Source: Sphingomonas sp. BK580 (GTDB lineage Bacteria; Pseudomonadota; Alphaproteobacteria; Sphingomonadales; Sphingomonadaceae). Taken from it: a DNA stretch of 64,000 nucleotides. The stretch spans positions 1 through 64,000 of the forward strand of contig NZ_JACIAY010000013.1 of NCBI RefSeq assembly GCF_014194975.1. Reading direction: 5' to 3'. Shown here piece after piece: positions 61,501 through 64,000 of this stretch. The number at the start of each line of letters is the position of its first letter. The stretch's first letter is position 1. Below the pieces are notes generated by a model. That model did no database searches. It worked only from the letters and a program-made list of their open reading frames with translations, and was not told where the DNA came from. Made by a program: the position numbers and the translations under genes.

Positions 61501-61660
61501 CAACCGCGACGCCGACCATGCTCGGCCCAGAACCAGCGCTAGGATGTGGCTCGGCGGCAGCACCGATCAGCGGAACCTGCGCAGCCGCGTCTGCGCCCCA
61601 ACCAACCGCCGCGGCCGCCGTGCATGTGCACGCCGCGACGCGAATGGCGCCCTTGATCAT
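58568..61660 (-). CDS. TonB-dependent receptor with CarboxypepD-like N-terminal domain
   Basis: This 1030-residue outer-membrane receptor has a signal peptide (residues 1-28). A carboxypeptidase-regulatory-like domain spans about 65-140 (VIEGRILNAVTGEYVRNADVRVAGTSL...), a plug follows (AINAKTVVSADNYGFQTMGDVGEFLKSMPGI), and the beta-barrel ends SIRAVF. The N-terminal domain is common in glycan and peptide importers of sphingomonads and Bacteroidetes. Ribosome site GGGGGATGG stands 4 nt before the ATG. Linkage to phoD suggests a phosphorylated cargo. Confidence 0.93.
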   Translation of the reverse strand: MIKGAIRVAACTCTAAAAVGWGADAAAQVPLIGAAAEPHPSAGSGPSMVGVAVDPASGGEASTKAVIEGRILNAVTGEYVRNADVRVAGTSLIARSDDDGRFRIAGVPAGDVEVVVSYTGLQEARAAVHVAPGGAAAQDFTLTAPSFAVSDADDAQAIVVTARRGGQAAAIMDRRAAINAKTVVSADNYGFQTMGDVGEFLKSMPGISLDYTEVDATAVRIGGLDPKYSTFTVDGSRLATATSNNNSGRQNSFEQMSITGIDTIELNNTLTASMDADSPGGNINLRSKYAFERKRRRVSLQVGAVGTSDSGFSRRFFPDDRTRRTIYPSVQLSYADVFLEGRLGLAVNASHYANYVQQDREQVDWSYLASGRIIPYQLMYRPGPKTTTRDAINLAVDYKITDDLAVSLRGTYSKYGVEYFNQYTYLIFGTTAVSQTTADSTPTHIVVNPNGTNTRLSTQYSHRFAGTPATLIAPKLEYRGDEWEAVLRGSYSTSAFHFRDNSKGFFQRDDSWLTRIGFTLDRDSTESQAWTLAQTAGRPWSDPASYNRDDDIGNNVRSAESDARDKMYGGFLDVKRILAVDTAEVTLLAGAGIRKNDWRTNEGSYQQFQYVGPTGDLTQKAPEAVIPATQNYQFEIIGFDAGNLNEQRWRADNNSRMYAIYRDHPEYFVADEVGNLKRRLDNDKRIREQIKSAYIEAQTRVGAAKFDIGLRYEQTDTGAKVADVRTAQEVAAAGLSISTPAGLLYQYNGGTYSTRRGSYDDWFLSGGVKYDFSKRLVAQFAFSQSLLRPDYGNLGRVVSVNDDTQIVSVPNPLLKPEHSVKYFASVQYYLEPSGIIALSGFKLDVKDMQVTGVTVDASAVGYDPDEYAGYIFRSTQNMPGVSTNKGLTAEYDQQLTFLPGLLKGLGLRASYTRVDPDSVRVNLPKDSANWGIRYSYGPADIQLTGNYQSTYRTSALSNTPTTANNGVLYHADRTLWNVSASYRIRPGVDFVVAGRNIFNAPDVIYSNVKSRVQQYSIYGSLWNASIRAVF

Positions 61661-61781
61661 GTTCCATCCCCCGATTTGCCGCCCGAGTGGGCGTTGCGGC
61701 TCGGCTAGGGAAGGAATGCTGCCGTATGGCTACGGTCCGATTACGGATCGGTGACACTGGAGCGGAGCGAGCGCTTGCACG

Positions 61782-63011
61782 TCAGTGCTCATGACTGATC
61801 GTCGATTCTGCGAGTCCGAGAGGCCTCAGGGGATTGCCGATGAGACCGCTGACCATAGCCGCCTGGATCCGCGTGGCAGGCCACAGTTTCGACATGGGGC
61901 CGACCAACCGATCTCGAATGAATGGAAGCAGAAGGCCGTCCGACTGGTAGACGGGAGTGAACAGCGCGGTGAGGAATTGATAAAGCTCTACATGCCGCTG
62001 CCGCATTCCGACGGCGAGAGCCAAGGCGGAAGGTACGTCAGGCGCCATGCGAAGGGCCATGGCGAGCGCGTAAGCGTCGAGTAGCGCCATGTTGCCGCCT
62101 TGGCCGAGCTGTGGGCTCGCGGAGTGCCAAGCGTCGCCGACGTGGATCATACCCCGCTTAGCGGGTGTCCGAAGCGTGCGGTGCGCGTAGCGCGCGAACG
62201 TAAGCTGATCTGGCGAGACGATCTCATCCAGCAGCGCCCGCATCGCTGGCCATAGGTCGACGACTTGCGCCTTCCAGGCGTCGAGGCCGGCAGCGCGCCG
62301 ATCCTCGAGGCGATCGGTCCGCAAGGACCAGAAGAAGGCCGCCTGTTCCCGCGTGCCGCCCGGAAGACGGCCGAGGGGGAGCACGCCTGCCATGACGCTT
62401 GCCTGGCGGTATCTCTGTTCGAGCGCCGCCCGATCGAAACCTCCATCGTCTGGCCAGTCCAGCGTGCCCCACAATGCCCCATAGGCCAGTTCGCGACCGC
62501 ACGGGGGCGCGAGCTGAGTGCGCGTGCCCAGCGCGTCGACCACTAGGTCGAATGGGCCAACGCTGCGCTCTCCCTCAATCAGGAGGCGGCGACGCCCATC
62601 GGACAAGGACTCGCTCCCGGTCACAAGGCATCCGGTCTCGATCGCGATCCCCGCGGCGACGACCCTTTCAAGCAGGATCGTGAACAGCGTCGCTCGATGG
62701 ACGCCGACGCCGAAGCCGGCTTTCTTCCCGAGTGCCCGATAGCGAACGTCCAGGACGATGCGCCCGCTACTTCCCGCCTCGCCGTGCAGCCGATCTACCC
62801 GCGCCCCGAGTGCAAGCAGTGTGTCGGCAAGCCCAAGCTGCTGCAGGACGGCGAAGCCGGTCGGCTGGATCATCAGGCCCGATCCCACGGGGCGGGGAGC
62901 ATCGAAGCGTTCGAACAACGTCACCCGGTGCCCATCCCGGTGAAGCAGCAGCGCCTTGGCGAGACCGGCGGGGCCGCAGCCTGCGACCGCGATTTCAAGG
63001 GTCTTCATCAT
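61782..63011 (-). CDS. FAD-dependent monooxygenase
   Basis: This 409-residue enzyme is of the UbiH/PHBH type: VAGCGPAGLAKALLLHRDG (FAD Rossmann), DLVVDALGTRTQL (DG-like) and MIHVGDAWHSASPQLGQGGNMALLDA (GD motif). It hydroxylates or oxidises an unknown, probably aromatic or quinone, substrate. Two tandem ATGs (63009, 63006) could start it. It lies 121 bp upstream of the TonB receptor and could be cotranscribed, but the gap leaves room for a promoter. Confidence 0.88.
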   Translation of the reverse strand: MMKTLEIAVAGCGPAGLAKALLLHRDGHRVTLFERFDAPRPVGSGLMIQPTGFAVLQQLGLADTLLALGARVDRLHGEAGSSGRIVLDVRYRALGKKAGFGVGVHRATLFTILLERVVAAGIAIETGCLVTGSESLSDGRRRLLIEGERSVGPFDLVVDALGTRTQLAPPCGRELAYGALWGTLDWPDDGGFDRAALEQRYRQASVMAGVLPLGRLPGGTREQAAFFWSLRTDRLEDRRAAGLDAWKAQVVDLWPAMRALLDEIVSPDQLTFARYAHRTLRTPAKRGMIHVGDAWHSASPQLGQGGNMALLDAYALAMALRMAPDVPSALALAVGMRQRHVELYQFLTALFTPVYQSDGLLLPFIRDRLVGPMSKLWPATRIQAAMVSGLIGNPLRPLGLAESTISHEH

Positions 63012-63395
63012 CGAGCTGTCGCGGCTTTTCTGTTGGTATGCCTATCCCTCGATCTGAAAGGGCGCCCGGTTCGCGATCGAAGGTGTTTCAGCGACGTTGT
63101 CACTTGGAACGTTCGACATCGAGGCGTGGGGCGCCCTACGGACTACAGCCTCGCTTTGACCTCGCGCTCTGGACTTGGTCACTTGTTTTTCGAGGTGCGA
63201 GCACCCTGGTCGACCGGCGGCCGACCAGGAGGCTGCCAAGGCACTCCACCTGATGCTTCTGCATGATCGCTCCAGCCAGGCCGTGCCGCCTGACGTCGAA
63301 ACAACGGCGAGCGGACGGCAGGCGATTATGCACCGTAATCGCTCCTAGACATCAAGAGAAACCGAAGACTGCCTTGATGCCTAAGAGCCAGAGCG
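63012..63395. other. Intergenic region with an imperfect palindrome
   Basis: About 385 bp between two leftward genes, with no supported gene. It contains TGGTCG-a-CCG-g-CGG-c-CGACCA at 63207-63227, a near-perfect palindrome which could form a hairpin downstream of the TonB receptor stop. There is no T-run on the leftward strand, so it is not a typical terminator. Confidence 0.45.
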
Positions 63396-64000
63396 TCAGA
63401 AGTTGAAGCTCGCACCCGCGCTGAAGTTGCGGCCGACCAGCCCGGCATAGTGCCAGCTGCTGAGATAGTTCGGGTTGCTGGTATACGCTGCCGAAGCGAG
63501 CGGCGCGTGCGCGTTGGTCAGGTTCTGGACGTTGAAGAAGAACCGGAAGGCGTCGTTCACGTGCAGGGCTACGTTGAGGTCCGTGTAGACGAACGACCGG
63601 ACGAAGCAATGATCGCCAGGATCGCTGCCCGCCGCGATCGGCGCGAGCGTGTTCTTGCACGACAAGTCGATTTCGCCGTTGACGGGCGTTATGCGATCGG
63701 CCGCCACCTGCTTGATGCGACCCACATAGTAGGTCGTCGCGGTGATCGAGAGATTGCCCGCCTCCAGCGTGTTCTGCCAGTTGCCGCGGATGCGCGGAGT
63801 CCCTCCGCCTGACGACAGCTCGTACGGGCCGAGCGTGCCCGCGTACTTCTGGACCACGCCTTCCGGGGTCACGAGGTCGAGGCGAAGGACGCGGGTGACG
63901 TCGGCGCGGCTGATGAGGCGCACGCCCTGGGCGAGCCGGACGTTGGCGGTCGCCTGTACGTCGATCCCGGAGCTGACCTGATAGTTGGCGTTGACGTAGG
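63396..64000 (-). CDS. TonB-dependent receptor, C-terminal part (runs off window)
   Basis: The frame is open to the right edge, with stop at 63396. About 201 residues of barrel are present: NANYQVSSGIDVQATANVRL, ARVLRLDLVTPEG-like strands, NWQNTLEAGNLSITATTYYVG, LNVALHVNDAFRFFFNVQNLTN and the final strand FSAGASFNF with a C-terminal aromatic, all typical of TonB receptors. The frame's first listed methionine is not a true start. The N-terminal part and ligand clues lie outside the window. Confidence 0.88.
   Translation of the reverse strand, partial: YVNANYQVSSGIDVQATANVRLAQGVRLISRADVTRVLRLDLVTPEGVVQKYAGTLGPYELSSGGGTPRIRGNWQNTLEAGNLSITATTYYVGRIKQVAADRITPVNGEIDLSCKNTLAPIAAGSDPGDHCFVRSFVYTDLNVALHVNDAFRFFFNVQNLTNAHAPLASAAYTSNPNYLSSWHYAGLVGRNFSAGASFNF

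Noticed and set aside
1..64000. tRNA, rRNA, CRISPR or insertion sequence
   Set aside because: No cloverleaf with a T-loop GTTCGANTC core, no repeat-spacer arrays and no transposase or terminal repeats were recognised on reading both strands.

Overview
The window looks like chromosome of a high-GC alphaproteobacterium, most likely a sphingomonad. This is inferred from the TonB-dependent receptors, Tat-exported PhoD and aldehyde oxidoreductase, a TIGR02001/TorF-type porin heading a kdp operon, and tight ATGA/GTGA gene overlaps. I see no tRNA, rRNA, IS element, phage gene or CRISPR array. About fifty protein genes are supported.

Layout. (1) 0.5-5.5 kb: a LysR regulator, a secreted M28 aminopeptidase with a metallo-beta-lactamase-fold (MBL) hydrolase, and a lone M19-type dipeptidase homologue that lacks the usual HxD metal motif. 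(2) 5.7-9.9 kb: a leftward EmrB/EmrA/NodT tripartite efflux operon, then a small HNH-like protein. (3) 11-20.8 kb: an amidohydrolase; a TolC-HlyD-ABC2-ABC2 export operon with no ATPase gene; a two-TM coiled-coil protein; an SDR; a flavin-reductase-like protein; and a GH43 glycosidase. (4) 21-24.9 kb: a leftward Tat-exported molybdenum aldehyde oxidoreductase of PaoABC type. (5) 25.5-34.3 kb: porin, a 27-aa microprotein, then kdpF, A, B, C, D and E. A strong hairpin covers the porin Shine-Dalgarno. (6) 34.4-38.8 kb: an accessory cluster with three related two-TM proteins, two copies of a short GxWxV domain, a CorA channel, a small methyltransferase and a lysA-type decarboxylase. (7) 39-48.7 kb: a five-gene leftward operon (POT transporter, TonB receptor, DgcN/DUF1611, YkvI-like transporter, S15/CocE hydrolase) facing an XRE-cupin regulator and a DgcA-type epimerase. 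Together these read as a D-glutamate / D-Glu-peptide utilisation locus. (8) 49.4-55.5 kb: a small DUF4231/SLATT-like membrane protein, then a three-gene operon of DUF2235 lipase-like hydrolase, gluzincin metallopeptidase and MBL hydrolase. I know no described system with this content. (9) 55.7-64 kb: a TonB receptor-PhoD-secreted protein operon, an FAD monooxygenase and the C-terminal part of another TonB receptor that runs off the window.

How genes work together. KdpFABC with KdpDE is a potassium-scavenging pump with its sensor and regulator, and the porin and CorA suggest a wider cation locus. In the D-Glu locus, outer-membrane uptake, peptide import, hydrolysis, N-acetylation of D-Glu and racemisation of N-acetyl-D-Glu form a plausible route to L-Glu. 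The PhoD locus resembles a phosphodiester-scavenging unit. The most novel candidates are the DUF2235-gluzincin-MBL operon, the D-Glu locus with its unusual regulator and transporters, the post-kdp accessory cluster, and the SD-masking hairpin before the kdp-linked porin. All functions come from reading sequence motifs; no database search was run.
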